From contig CM035321.1 in assembly GCA_000497125.2 (NCBI GenBank), positions 256,001-320,000 on the forward strand: 64,000 nucleotides of DNA, read 5' to 3'. Each line of letters starts with the position of its first letter. The first letter of the stretch is position 1. Both the position numbers and the translations under genes were made by a program. The notes beneath the pieces are model-generated. The model had not been told where the DNA came from, did not search any database, and was given only the letters and a program-made list of their open reading frames with translations. Origin of the DNA: Spironucleus salmonicida (taxonomy: Eukaryota > Fornicata > Diplomonadida > Hexamitidae). Of the stretch, positions 22,058 to 32,779 are shown piece after piece.

Positions 22058-24487
22058 TCACATCGCGCTGAGCAGGTTCAGGTACACCTCCATCTCCTGC
22101 AGCGCCTTCGCCAACTCCCGCTTGCCGCTGACGATCGCGTTCGCCATCACTGCCTCGCGCCCGTGACCCTTCTGCACTGCAACCCCGCGGCGGCCAAACC
22201 CCTGGATGGCCTCCTCTTCCCAGCGGTCGTAGCTCTCAGCCCGCTGCTCGACTGGGGAGCGCTCTCCGTACCCATACTCCGCGACGATGCAGAGAACGTC
22301 GTTTTTGCTCACGCCGCCAACCTCAGCTGCGATCTTGATGGCTGTGAGCCACCCGAGTCCCGCGGTGCGCCGGAACGCATCCGCGATGATAAACTTGTTA
22401 TGCGTGTCAATGGCACGGGGGCGCAGGTGGAGGTACTTGGCCTGTATGCTCTGTCCGGCGCACTGGTAGCACACATCGCACAGGATCTGGGGCTGGTGCT
22501 CCGCTGGTTGCTGAGTCTATGCAAAGAAGTAGCAGAACTCCTTGAGGCTGGCGGAGCAGAAGCCGCAGGTGAAACCGAAGCGCGGTGGAAGCGGGCTCTC
22601 GCGGTATGGCTGGCTTGGGATGGTCTACTTGAGCACGAGGCGGTCATCGTTGATGAGCCGGTGGGCCCCCAGAAAGTCATACAACGCCCGTGCCCCACGG
22701 TAATCGAGGCCGAGGAACTCCAGGCATGGCGAGAAGCGCAGGTGGATGTGTGGCAGAGCACGGTATGTGCAGATTAGCAGGTTGCGGTCCATCAGGAACT
22801 GGTCCCAGTCCGGCGGCGGGCCACAGGTGGCGAAGAAGTCGCGCTCGAACTGGGATACACCGGCGGGTGAGAACCAGGTAGGGTCCTGCTGCAATAGTTT
22901 GCGGCGCTCGGCCTGCACCGGAGGGCGCAGGTACACGTCATCCTGCAGCTGGCGGGCGAACTTAGACTCCCCATAGGCGTAGCGTACGCTGGATCGGCCA
23001 AGCGGCTGCTCCTCCGCCAAGAGCTGGAAGGGCATGGGCTCGTTGTGGAGGATGGCGATGCTCTCGTTCACGTTGCAGGTGATGGTGAAGTCCAGCTTGC
23101 TGAAGTAGCGGATGTAGAAGTTGACGAGGTTCTCGTCCTTCTTGCCCCGCTTCGAGCTGTCGCGGTACACCCCCTACTGCTTTCCGCAGAAAGGTTGGCC
23201 CGCAAGCATGACCCCGCTGGTGCCGAGCACTGCGAGGTGGCTGTGCAGCTCCCCATTCTGATCGATGAATTGCTGCTGCTGGATGATCTGCTGGATGGGC
23301 ACGTTGCTCTGCCGGAAGCTCTGAGCGCGCACCAACCGCTCACGGTCGCCACCCATAAGCCGGCTGTTGTTGAGAATGCCGCCGTCCTGGTTGTAGCTCT
23401 CGAACCCGCGCACGATGTTGCGGGAAATCTGATGGCGGTTGGCTGGCTTGTTCTCGGCCTGGCGCATCTTGCACTGCCAGGCGTGGACGAACTTTTGCAG
23501 CTCCGACTGCTGCTAATTGATCTGGAACTCATCTGATTTCTTAGCCTTGCAAAACTTCGCCTGGATGCGCTCGATCTCCACCTCCTGCACGGACGTAAGG
23601 TAGTCATAGGGGTCCAGTAGCTGGTTGAAGAAGTGCGAGTCCTGCACGAAGCGCGGCGGGAGAATCAGCGCCTACTGCTGGATGCCTTGCCAGTATATGT
23701 CATCCATGAAATCGTCCAGCTCGCGCGTGTTGTTCCCCACCTGGCGCTGGCGCACGGCGAGGAAGTCCTTGATGTTCATCACGAAGTCAAACTCTGGCGG
23801 CGTGCAGCGCGCGTGGACCAGCGCGTTCTTGCGGTCGTCGGGCTTCTCCACCAGCCGCAGGAAATACTTGTTGGTCCGCAGCACGTCTACGAACTGGATC
23901 TACTTGCCTTGGCGGAGCGCCGCGAAGTCCTCGGATACCGGCGGCAGGAAGGTTTCGGCTCCGCGGAGGACGTAGGTCGCATCCTCAGGGAACTCGACCA
24001 CCTCACCGCGCAACTGCAGCACCTGGGAGGTGAGCTCCTGAACGGCGTCTGGCTCCAGGCCTACGAAGCAGAAAGAGTGGAGGGGGATCAGGTTGTGCTG
24101 CTCGAGCACAGCGTACACGCTCAGATACAGCCGCCGGAACTCGTCTGACGTGAGGTCGTCGATGCTGAGGGCCTGCTTCTAGAAGTGGTGGTAGAACCCG
24201 AATACCTCGGCGAGGATGAGCTGCAGCGCCCCGTCCTTCTCGGTGTCGAAGAACATGAAGCGAGAGAGCACAGGCGCAAAGCGGGTGGGCTGCTGGGCTT
24301 TGAATGACAGCAACAGCATCATGCGGTTGTAGAAGGCGAAGACGGTGTCCAGGCACAGCTAGGGCGTGAGCAGGTGCGCGATCTAGTGCAGATCAGTCTT
24401 GAGGTACTTCAGCACCTGGTTTACAGAAGATTTCAGGTAGGCGCTCCAGTCCTCGAAGGACACGTCCGTGATGAGGCGGATCGACAT
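22058..24487 (-). CDS. SWIRM-domain protein, SWI3/SMARCC-like (copy 1)
   Basis: An 809-residue protein identical to the copy at 28732-31161. The region at ~535-625 (PTWFSPAGVSQFERDFF ... LMDRNLLICTYRALPH ... GARALYDFLGAHRLIND) matches the SWIRM consensus: WFs, then ERralpeFF, then YlxxRNxiidxYr, then vhxFLexwGLIN. A zinc-finger-like cluster follows (CGFCSASLKEFC ... CDVCYQC), as in Rsc8 and SWI3D where a ZZ finger sits between SWIRM and SANT, and then a helical stretch. The N-terminal 500 residues are unassigned. SWI3-type subunits scaffold SWI/SNF chromatin remodellers. In-frame TAG but no TAA codons were seen, in keeping with the high GC. Confidence 0.7.
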
Positions 24488-24529
24488 TCGGAGCGGGTGT
24501 AAATGCGGTCACCGCGTGGTTGTCCAAGC

Positions 24530-24730
24530 TCACTCCAGCCGCCCCAGCAGGCACCCTGGGACCACACGCTACCCTGCCGCCACGTGTATCTCCTTCAGGA
24601 TACCGCACTGCTTCGCGCTCACGACAATCTCCAGCTTGCTGCTCACGATCCGGAACAGCCGCGCCCCCAGTTCCACTTTGTCACCTTTTATTATTGAGCA
24701 TTTTATAATTATCAATTGTTTTGGTGGCAT
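24530..24730 (-). pseudogene. duplicated biotinyl-domain tail of the transcarboxylase
   Basis: Bases 24530-24689 repeat the last 53 codons of the transcarboxylase at 28530-28689, in inverse orientation. Upstream the frame leaves the repeat and continues into unique AT-rich sequence to an in-frame ATG at 24730 (MPPKQLIIIKCSIIKGDK). A 66-residue chimeric ORF carrying the biotinyl Lys is therefore open. Without catalytic domains it is most likely a duplication remnant. If expressed it would resemble a stand-alone biotin carrier. Confidence 0.75.
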
Positions 24731-25140
24731 TCAGAGTCAATCAAATCATAACACTATTCTATTCCATATGACTCATATTATTTTACTAAGAAAATTGTAT
24801 TAAATCACCATAAATTCAGATTTTAAATTATATTACTACTATTATTATAATATATTTTATCATCCCTAATAGCAGAATGTTTAATATTACAATAGCATTA
24901 AACATATGTATTTCACTTTAAATTGACTAATTGAAATTTTTAATATCTACACCTCATCACGTTCAATATCATAATCAAATCTCAGATTTCATGTAATATC
25001 ACCTAGCATCATGTTATCATGACAGTGTTAATTAATTTTGTTATTTATTTCTAGTATTTCTTTTAAACTCTAGTTCCACTTCCTATTAATCTTGTAGACA
25101 TATTAATACGTCTACAACCTTCATCTACAATTCCCAAAAA
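24731..25140. other. AT-rich intergenic region upstream of transcarboxylase
   Basis: About 410 bp without a supported gene. It is the left end of the unique spacer between the repeat arms and presumably holds the promoter of the transcarboxylase gene. No conserved element is evident to me. Confidence 0.5.
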
Positions 25141-28100
25141 ATGACTGAACTATTTTCAACCATATCTTCACTTGACTTTCTATCTTTTAAGTTCCATTCT
25201 ATATCCTACTCGAAATAACTTAAAAATGCATAGAACAACACCAAATAACTTTGTGGAATTACAACATTTAAATATATAAACCATATTCGTTCTTCATTCA
25301 ATTTTAATTTCCTTGGTGGATCATTGGGTTGTGCTGAATGCCAGAAATTGGTCCTTTCTGTCCGCGAAGCTAAAAAACTAAAAATTCCATTCGTATTAGA
25401 AACAGCATCTGGTGGTATTAGAATGCAAGAGGGAGCTGCTGCTTTATAGGCGATGCCCATTTTATGTGCAATATTAAGCGATTTACGACGATCTAATCTC
25501 GTTATTTGTATCTGTGGAGATCCCACCTTTGGCGGAGTTAGTGCCAGCATTTTAAATGAAGCCGATCTCATAATTGGTATAGAAGGAGCACGTGTAGGGT
25601 TTGCAGGGCGTGACGTGGTTAAAAATACTATTTTTGCAGGAAATTAAGTTGAAATGGATAAAACACTATAAAATGGGTTTTAAACGAGCGAGAGATGCGC
25701 ATAACTGCGCTTTTTCGATTTTTTCATCAAAAAAGATAATCTAGAAAATTTATTAGATTGTATACTATAACTGCAAAATAATAAAATACACAAATTCAGT
25801 ACCTTAGAACGGGACTCAGCAGAAATTTTCAGTAGCTTCAATTTTAAAGAATGCCGCTGCCGCACGCGTCCCTTACCAATTGACTATGCAAGAAATATTT
25901 TCACTCTTAAAAGTTAGCTTTGCTCTGACGGTCAAATTCTGATTTTTATTGCCCAGATAGACAATTAAAACTGCATTTTGATACTTACACACAAAGATGA
26001 TCTAACCGATCCCATCAGCGGTCTTGGCACTCCAATGGGATACCGTGCTGCTGGAAAAGCAGTGCTATTTGCTGGTAAAATGAATCTGCCTGTTTTTACA
26101 ATAGTAGACACATCTGGAGCTCTTCCTAGTCCATCAGCAGAGGATTAAAATTAAGCGTAAGCTATAAGTCAGTGCTTGACAGATTTTGCAAGGACTGGAA
26201 GTTTCATCGCGTCAGTTATTACTGGGGAAGGTGGTAGTGGCGGTGCAATTGCAATTGCAGCAGGAAATGCAGTTGGTGCGATCGAGAAAAGTTTTTATAA
26301 CGTTATTAGTCCTGAAGGTGGGGTTAGTATTTTGGGACGTAGTGTGTATAATAACGAGATCTAGAAGCAGAAAGATAATTTTGAAAATGATTGTTTACTG
26401 CTAGCTGAGAGCTAAAAATGTTATCCTGGTGATTTAGTTCAGCTAGGTATCCTTGATGTGATCATTAAAGGGTGGGATATTGATGAAAATAGTGATAAGT
26501 GCACTAGAACAAGCGCCAGGATAAAAGACTTCTTCTTAATGCAGTGCGATAACTATAGAATCGAAATTGAGCAAGACTGGGCTCAAATGAGACTGGAGCG
26601 TAATATTCGAATATTGTAGTATACATAACATAATTATGTTGAATTTTCTCAAAGTATAGGATAAATTCCATTAAAATTGATCAAATCAGTAGAATCAGTA
26701 GAATATGATTTAAATTTTAAGAAGGTTATGAGTTTTATTGCAAAGAAAACAATTGAAAATAAAGATAAGATAATTAAGCTTCCGTCAATGGATATCTAAG
26801 GTGAGGAATACTAATAGCAAATTAATTAATAATTAACTGCTGGTTATATTCTTAATACGAAAGGTCCAAAATAGGTCGTGGAATATCTAAATAATAGCAA
26901 TACTTTTTTTATTACTGATACTACATTTAGAGATGCACATTAATCCATTTTGGCTACTAGACTGAGGACTAAGGAATTACTTTAGGCTGCATAAATTTTA
27001 AAAAATACTGGATTATTAGACATTTAAGATTCAAAATTCTTTTCCGTAGAATGCTGGGGAGGAGCTACTTTTGATACTGCATATCGTTACTTATAAGAAG
27101 ATCCATGGGAGAGACTTCGAAAATTTAAAGAAATTTTACCAAATACTCTAACACAAATGCTTATTCGCGGAAAAAATGCGGTAGGATATACATCATATCC
27201 TGATAATGTTATAGAATAATTCATTATAAAATCTGCAGAGAATGGACTTGATGTTTTTAGAATTTTTGATGCATTTAATGATTTAAATTAAATGAAAATT
27301 TCGGTTGAGACTGTAATTAATAAGACAAATAAAATCTGTGAAATATGTGTATGCTTTACAGGATTTGACGATATTTATAATATAGCATATTATGTAGAAA
27401 AAATAATTGAAATTCGTAATAGATGGCCTGATGTGCATATAATATGCTTAAAAGATATGGCTGGTTTACTAAGGCCAGAATTAGCATTTGAATTCTTTTC
27501 AAATTTAATTAATGTGGCTGAACCATGCCCAATTCACTTTCATACTCACGATACATCAGGCTTATAATCCGCTACTATTTTAGAAGCAATTAAAGCTGGT
27601 GTAAAAATAGTTGATCTAGCATCAAATGCATTTTCAGCTTTGAGTTCTCAACCCCCACTACAATCTATAATTTTTAATAAACTTAGCGCTTAAGATTAAT
27701 AAAAATTAGAATACTATGATTAATTCTGGTCTAGACTTCGTAAGTAGTATTAATTTGAAGAAAATTCTTTAAATGCACCATAATCAAATGTTTATAATCA
27801 TTAAATGCCAGGTGGATAAATCAGTAATCTATATCAATAATGTATATAAATGGGCTTAGAAGAAAAATGGGAATAGTGTATGATTAACTATTAGGAAAGT
27901 AATGAATTTTTCGGGAGAATAATAAAAGTTACCCCTAGTAGTAAAGTTGTAGGAGATTTAGCCTTGTTTATGACGTAAAAATAGATATAAAAATAGGATT
28001 TATATAGATAGTAAGATTTACCTGTTAGTGTAATCTAATTCATTCAAGGAGACCTAGGTTTTCCTCATAAAGGATTTCCTCAGTAGGTTATGAATATAGT

Positions 28101-28689
28101 TTAATAGTAAGTTTAGGAGTAAAAAGTCAATTTAGATTTTTAGAATATATAATAAGAAGTTTAGAAATATTGTGAGAATCCAAAGATGGAAGAAATATTA
28201 TCATACATTCTTTATCCAGATGTTTTTAAGAATTACTGTCATTAAGTTAAGATAAATGGTAAAATTGAACAGTTACCCGTTGAATAATTTTTATATGGAA
28301 TGCGTATAGGATAGTAAATTTAATACGAAAATTATACTATTTAATTGGTACGAATACATCCTCCCGAATTTGACTTTACTAGAAAATGTGAATTTCTGGT
28401 TAATAATAACATTTATTATGTAAATATTAAGTAAGAAACTTAAAAACCTTAAACGCTAAAAATGGTGACTGGGCATGGCAATGAAGTTGAATGCGATGTT
28501 TTGGGCATTGTTTAGGGAGTATATGCTCAAAAAGGTGACAAAGTGGAACTGGGGGCGCGGCTGTTCCGGATCGTGAGCAGCAAGCTGGAGATTGTCGTGA
28601 GCGCGAAGCAGTGCGGTATCCTGAAGGAGATACACGTGGCGGCAGGGTAGCGTGTGGTCCCAGGGTGCCTGCTGGGGCGGCTGGAGTGA
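25141..28689 (+). CDS. fused biotin transcarboxylase (acyl-CoA CT + pyruvate CT + biotinyl domain)
   Basis: A 1,182-residue protein from ATG 25141. Domains in order: AccD-like CT ([23 protein letters not shown]) at ~1-170; AccA-like CT ([37 protein letters not shown]) at ~285-460; pyruvate carboxylase-type CT (TTFRDAHQS at ~592, [15 protein letters not shown] at ~798); biotinyl domain at ~1106-1182 with Lys1148. There is no biotin carboxylase domain. This is the layout of methylmalonyl-CoA:pyruvate transcarboxylase (12S-5S-1.3S subunits) on one chain, as in the Giardia fusion protein. It would move CO2 from oxaloacetate to acetyl- or propionyl-CoA without ATP. The last 53 codons lie in the GC-rich right arm. 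The biotin motif is SSKLE instead of AMKME. Confidence 0.88.
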
Positions 28690-28731
28690 GCTTGGACAAC
28701 CACGCGGTGACCGCATTTACACCCGCTCCGA

Positions 28732-31161
28732 ATGTCGATCCGCCTCATCACGGACGTGTCCTTCGAGGACTGGAGCGCCTACCTGAAATCTTCTGTAAAC
28801 CAGGTGCTGAAGTACCTCAAGACTGATCTGCACTAGATCGCGCACCTGCTCACGCCCTAGCTGTGCCTGGACACCGTCTTCGCCTTCTACAACCGCATGA
28901 TGCTGTTGCTGTCATTCAAAGCCCAGCAGCCCACCCGCTTTGCGCCTGTGCTCTCTCGCTTCATGTTCTTCGACACCGAGAAGGACGGGGCGCTGCAGCT
29001 CATCCTCGCCGAGGTATTCGGGTTCTACCACCACTTCTAGAAGCAGGCCCTCAGCATCGACGACCTCACGTCAGACGAGTTCCGGCGGCTGTATCTGAGC
29101 GTGTACGCTGTGCTCGAGCAGCACAACCTGATCCCCCTCCACTCTTTCTGCTTCGTAGGCCTGGAGCCAGACGCCGTTCAGGAGCTCACCTCCCAGGTGC
29201 TGCAGTTGCGCGGTGAGGTGGTCGAGTTCCCTGAGGATGCGACCTACGTCCTCCGCGGAGCCGAAACCTTCCTGCCGCCGGTATCCGAGGACTTCGCGGC
29301 GCTCCGCCAAGGCAAGTAGATCCAGTTCGTAGACGTGCTGCGGACCAACAAGTATTTCCTGCGGCTGGTGGAGAAGCCCGACGACCGCAAGAACGCGCTG
29401 GTCCACGCGCGCTGCACGCCGCCAGAGTTTGACTTCGTGATGAACATCAAGGACTTCCTCGCCGTGCGCCAGCGCCAGGTGGGGAACAACACGCGCGAGC
29501 TGGACGATTTCATGGATGACATATACTGGCAAGGCATCCAGCAGTAGGCGCTGATTCTCCCGCCGCGCTTCGTGCAGGACTCGCACTTCTTCAACCAGCT
29601 ACTGGACCCCTATGACTACCTTACGTCCGTGCAGGAGGTGGAGATCGAGCGCATCCAGGCGAAGTTTTGCAAGGCTAAGAAATCAGATGAGTTCCAGATC
29701 AATTAGCAGCAGTCGGAGCTGCAAAAGTTCGTCCACGCCTGGCAGTGCAAGATGCGCCAGGCCGAGAACAAGCCAGCCAACCGCCATCAGATTTCCCGCA
29801 ACATCGTGCGCGGGTTCGAGAGCTACAACCAGGACGGCGGCATTCTCAACAACAGCCGGCTTATGGGTGGCGACCGTGAGCGGTTGGTGCGCGCTCAGAG
29901 CTTCCGGCAGAGCAACGTGCCCATCCAGCAGATCATCCAGCAGCAGCAATTCATCGATCAGAATGGGGAGCTGCACAGCCACCTCGCAGTGCTCGGCACC
30001 AGCGGGGTCATGCTTGCGGGCCAACCTTTCTGCGGAAAGCAGTAGGGGGTGTACCGCGACAGCTCGAAGCGGGGCAAGAAGGACGAGAACCTCGTCAACT
30101 TCTACATCCGCTACTTCAGCAAGCTGGACTTCACCATCACCTGCAACGTGAACGAGAGCATCGCCATCCTCCACAACGAGCCCATGCCCTTCCAGCTCTT
30201 GGCGGAGGAGCAGCCGCTTGGCCGATCCAGCGTACGCTACGCCTATGGGGAGTCTAAGTTCGCCCGCCAGCTGCAGGATGACGTGTACCTGCGCCCTCCG
30301 GTGCAGGCCGAGCGCCGCAAACTATTGCAGCAGGACCCTACCTGGTTCTCACCCGCCGGTGTATCCCAGTTCGAGCGCGACTTCTTCGCCACCTGTGGCC
30401 CGCCGCCGGACTGGGACCAGTTCCTGATGGACCGCAACCTGCTAATCTGCACATACCGTGCTCTGCCACACATCCACCTGCGCTTCTCGCCATGCCTGGA
30501 GTTCCTCGGCCTCGATTACCGTGGGGCACGGGCGTTGTATGACTTTCTGGGGGCCCACCGGCTCATCAACGATGACCGCCTCGTGCTCAAGTAGACCATC
30601 CCAAGCCAGCCATACCGCGAGAGCCCGCTTCCACCGCGCTTCGGTTTCACCTGCGGCTTCTGCTCCGCCAGCCTCAAGGAGTTCTGCTACTTCTTTGCAT
30701 AGACTCAGCAACCAGCGGAGCACCAGCCCCAGATCCTGTGCGATGTGTGCTACCAGTGCGCCGGACAGAGCATACAGGCCAAGTACCTCCACCTGCGCCC
30801 CCGTGCCATTGACACGCATAACAAGTTTATCATCGCGGATGCGTTCCGGCGCACCGCGGGACTCGGGTGGCTCACAGCCATCAAGATCGCAGCTGAGGTT
30901 GGCGGCGTGAGCAAAAACGACGTTCTCTGCATCGTCGCGGAGTATGGGTACGGAGAGCGCTCCCCAGTCGAGCAGCGGGCTGAGAGCTACGACCGCTGGG
31001 AAGAGGAGGCCATCCAGGGGTTTGGCCGCCGCGGGGTTGCAGTGCAGAAGGGTCACGGGCGCGAGGCAGTGATGGCGAACGCGATCGTCAGCGGCAAGCG
31101 GGAGTTGGCGAAGGCGCTGCAGGAGATGGAGGTGTACCTGAACCTGCTCAGCGCGATGTGA
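28732..31161 (+). CDS. SWIRM-domain protein, SWI3/SMARCC-like (copy 2)
   Basis: Second copy of the SWIRM gene, starting MSIRLITDVSFEDW at ATG 28732, 42 bp after the transcarboxylase stop and on the same strand. SWIRM, zinc cluster and C-terminal helices are as in the left copy at 22058-24487, with no protein difference seen. Here the gene could share read-through or promoter context with the transcarboxylase. In the left arm its upstream neighbour is AT-rich DNA plus the biotinyl remnant. Two identical copies would double the dose of a remodeller scaffold. Confidence 0.7.
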
Positions 31162-31170
31162 CGAATGCTC

Positions 31171-32046
31171 TCACTTCCCTCTCGCCACCAGTCTCCGGTA
31201 AAGGTCCGGCATTTCCATCAGATGCCCAAAGCCCGTCGAGGGTGCGAAGGCCTCCTCGCGGCCCAAGTAGCGGAGCAGTGTGGTCAGGTTCCCTGGGATG
31301 TGTCCATGGGCAAACTCCACCTCTGCCCCCTCGATATTTAGGGTCCGCAGCCTCCGGGAAGCCCGAAGGTCCAGGTGCACGTCCGCCGAGTAGGAGACGT
31401 CCAGCTCCTGGAGGTGGCGCTGACCAGCCACCACCAGCCCCGGTACCGTGCCGGAGCACCTCATCCGTACAAGCGTTTGCGGCAGGAAGGGGGGTGCTGT
31501 TAGGCCAGTGTCAGAGAGGTCCAGGTCCTCGATCAGACTGTGTGACAGGTCGATGCCAAGTAATCCGACGTTGCAGACCGCCAGACTCCGCAGCGACTGG
31601 GGCACGGCCCGCACAGATACAGCCTCGTTGCTCGAAAGGTCCAGATGCGCGAGGGATCCGGCAGCCCTCAGATCTAGAGTCACGGTACCGGCACTCCGGA
31701 TGCTCATACATACCACCCCTGCTGGTACTGCACCGTCCTTCACGAAAACGGGGTTACCCTCCGACGAGAAGTCCCGCAGCCGCGCGAGCAAGCGGAAGTC
31801 AACGAACCGCAGGTCGCAGGGTCCCAGCTCGACTTCCTGCAACGAGAACGGGAGGAAGCTGCTTGCTATCGTCAGCGTACTGCCGGTGGCCCGGAGCCGC
31901 GCGAGGGATCGGAAGGGCCGCAGGTCGAGGGGCCCGATCCGGACGTTAACGAGGTTAATGCTGGTGATTGATTCGGCGCCGGCGGTGCCCTCCAACGGGA
32001 GGGAGTCCAGAGGTGAGTTCTCGCAGCGTACCTCAAACGGGTGCAT
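31171..32046 (-). CDS. leucine-rich-repeat protein, 291 aa (copy 2)
   Basis: Inverse copy of the LRR gene at 21173-22048, protein identical. Its stop again lies 9 bp from the SWIRM stop. Same irregular LxLxxN-type repeats, no signal peptide. Both copies are complete, so both could be expressed. Confidence 0.75.
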   Translation of the reverse strand: MHPFEVRCENSPLDSLPLEGTAGAESITSINLVNVRIGPLDLRPFRSLARLRATGSTLTIASSFLPFSLQEVELGPCDLRFVDFRLLARLRDFSSEGNPVFVKDGAVPAGVVCMSIRSAGTVTLDLRAAGSLAHLDLSSNEAVSVRAVPQSLRSLAVCNVGLLGIDLSHSLIEDLDLSDTGLTAPPFLPQTLVRMRCSGTVPGLVVAGQRHLQELDVSYSADVHLDLRASRRLRTLNIEGAEVEFAHGHIPGNLTTLLRYLGREEAFAPSTGFGHLMEMPDLYRRLVARGK

Positions 32047-32087
32047 TTTCGCTCCAGCGGTTGGTGACAGCGCATGCTCACTCAGGG

Positions 32088-32630
32088 TCAGAAGTATACG
32101 GCCTTGGGTTCCATCATGGACCTGTGCTCCGCTACCCGGTGCTGGATCTCCCCCAGCTCCTTGGTGAGCTGGGTCTGCTTCTTCTTCAGGAAGTAGCTCA
32201 GCACACCCAGCGCGAAGACCGCGACCACGACAGCCACGATGATCCAGACGTAGCTTGGCACGCTGTAGTTGGCGGAGGCCAGCGACTAGTCATATTAATA
32301 TGCCATCAATAGCGACTAGGCGGTGAGCTTCTGGAAGACCCCCACAACGATGACGCACTCCGCCGTCTGCATCAGGTGCATCATGCGGACGCACTCGTCG
32401 AGAGATGGATCCTGCTCGCATAGGAACTCATGGTGCACCACCCCGTCGGGGCCGATGACTGCGGTTGCCTGGAAAACCCAGGTGGTCTTCCTGACCATGA
32501 AGCTCAGGTTCAGGTTCACCGGATGGTCCAGCAGGAACCTCGAGTCCTGCAGGCTCACGGTTGTCTGCAGGCTGTATCCAGTGCCGACGATGGCAACGGT
32601 CTGCTAGGTTTGCAGTGCCAGGAAAATCAT
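32088..32630 (-). CDS. single-pass membrane protein, 180 aa (copy 2)
   Basis: Inverse copy of 20589-21131, complete from ATG at 32630 to TGA at 32088, including the C-terminal transmembrane helix and the 30-bp AT-rich insert with direct repeats. No protein difference from copy 1 was found. In this arm its upstream neighbour is the truncated coiled-coil gene. Confidence 0.6.
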
Positions 32631-32779
32631 TTTTAGAGTGGGTTGTAAATGGAACCTGGAAGTGTCCAGATGTTACAACAGAACTGTTGTGGTATACTGC
32701 ACAAGTATGTTAGGGAGGTTTTTGGTTTTTACGAAATTTCTAATAATACATATACCAGCGTTTACAAACAAAATCCAAA

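Larger units (their letters stand above)
19347..24689. repeat. left arm of 5.34-kb inverted repeat
   Basis: The reverse complement of 28530-33872 aligns here with no net length change: paired positions sum to 53219 at both ends. Only one internal mismatch was found (C at 20249 against T from 32970). The arm begins inside the C2/coiled-coil gene and ends inside a copy of the transcarboxylase biotinyl tail. It is GC-rich (about 60 %) against about 25-35 % outside. No terminal repeats, target-site duplication or transposase are visible, so it is a segmental inverted duplication rather than a transposon. Confidence 0.95.

Noticed and set aside
21052..22061. Long GC-rich ORFs on the minus strand over the LRR gene (239 and 263 residues) and their mirror copies at 31158-32167
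   Set aside because: They are rich in Arg, Pro and Ser, as expected for antisense frames of GC-rich DNA, and have no domain. The plus-strand LRR pattern explains the sequence.
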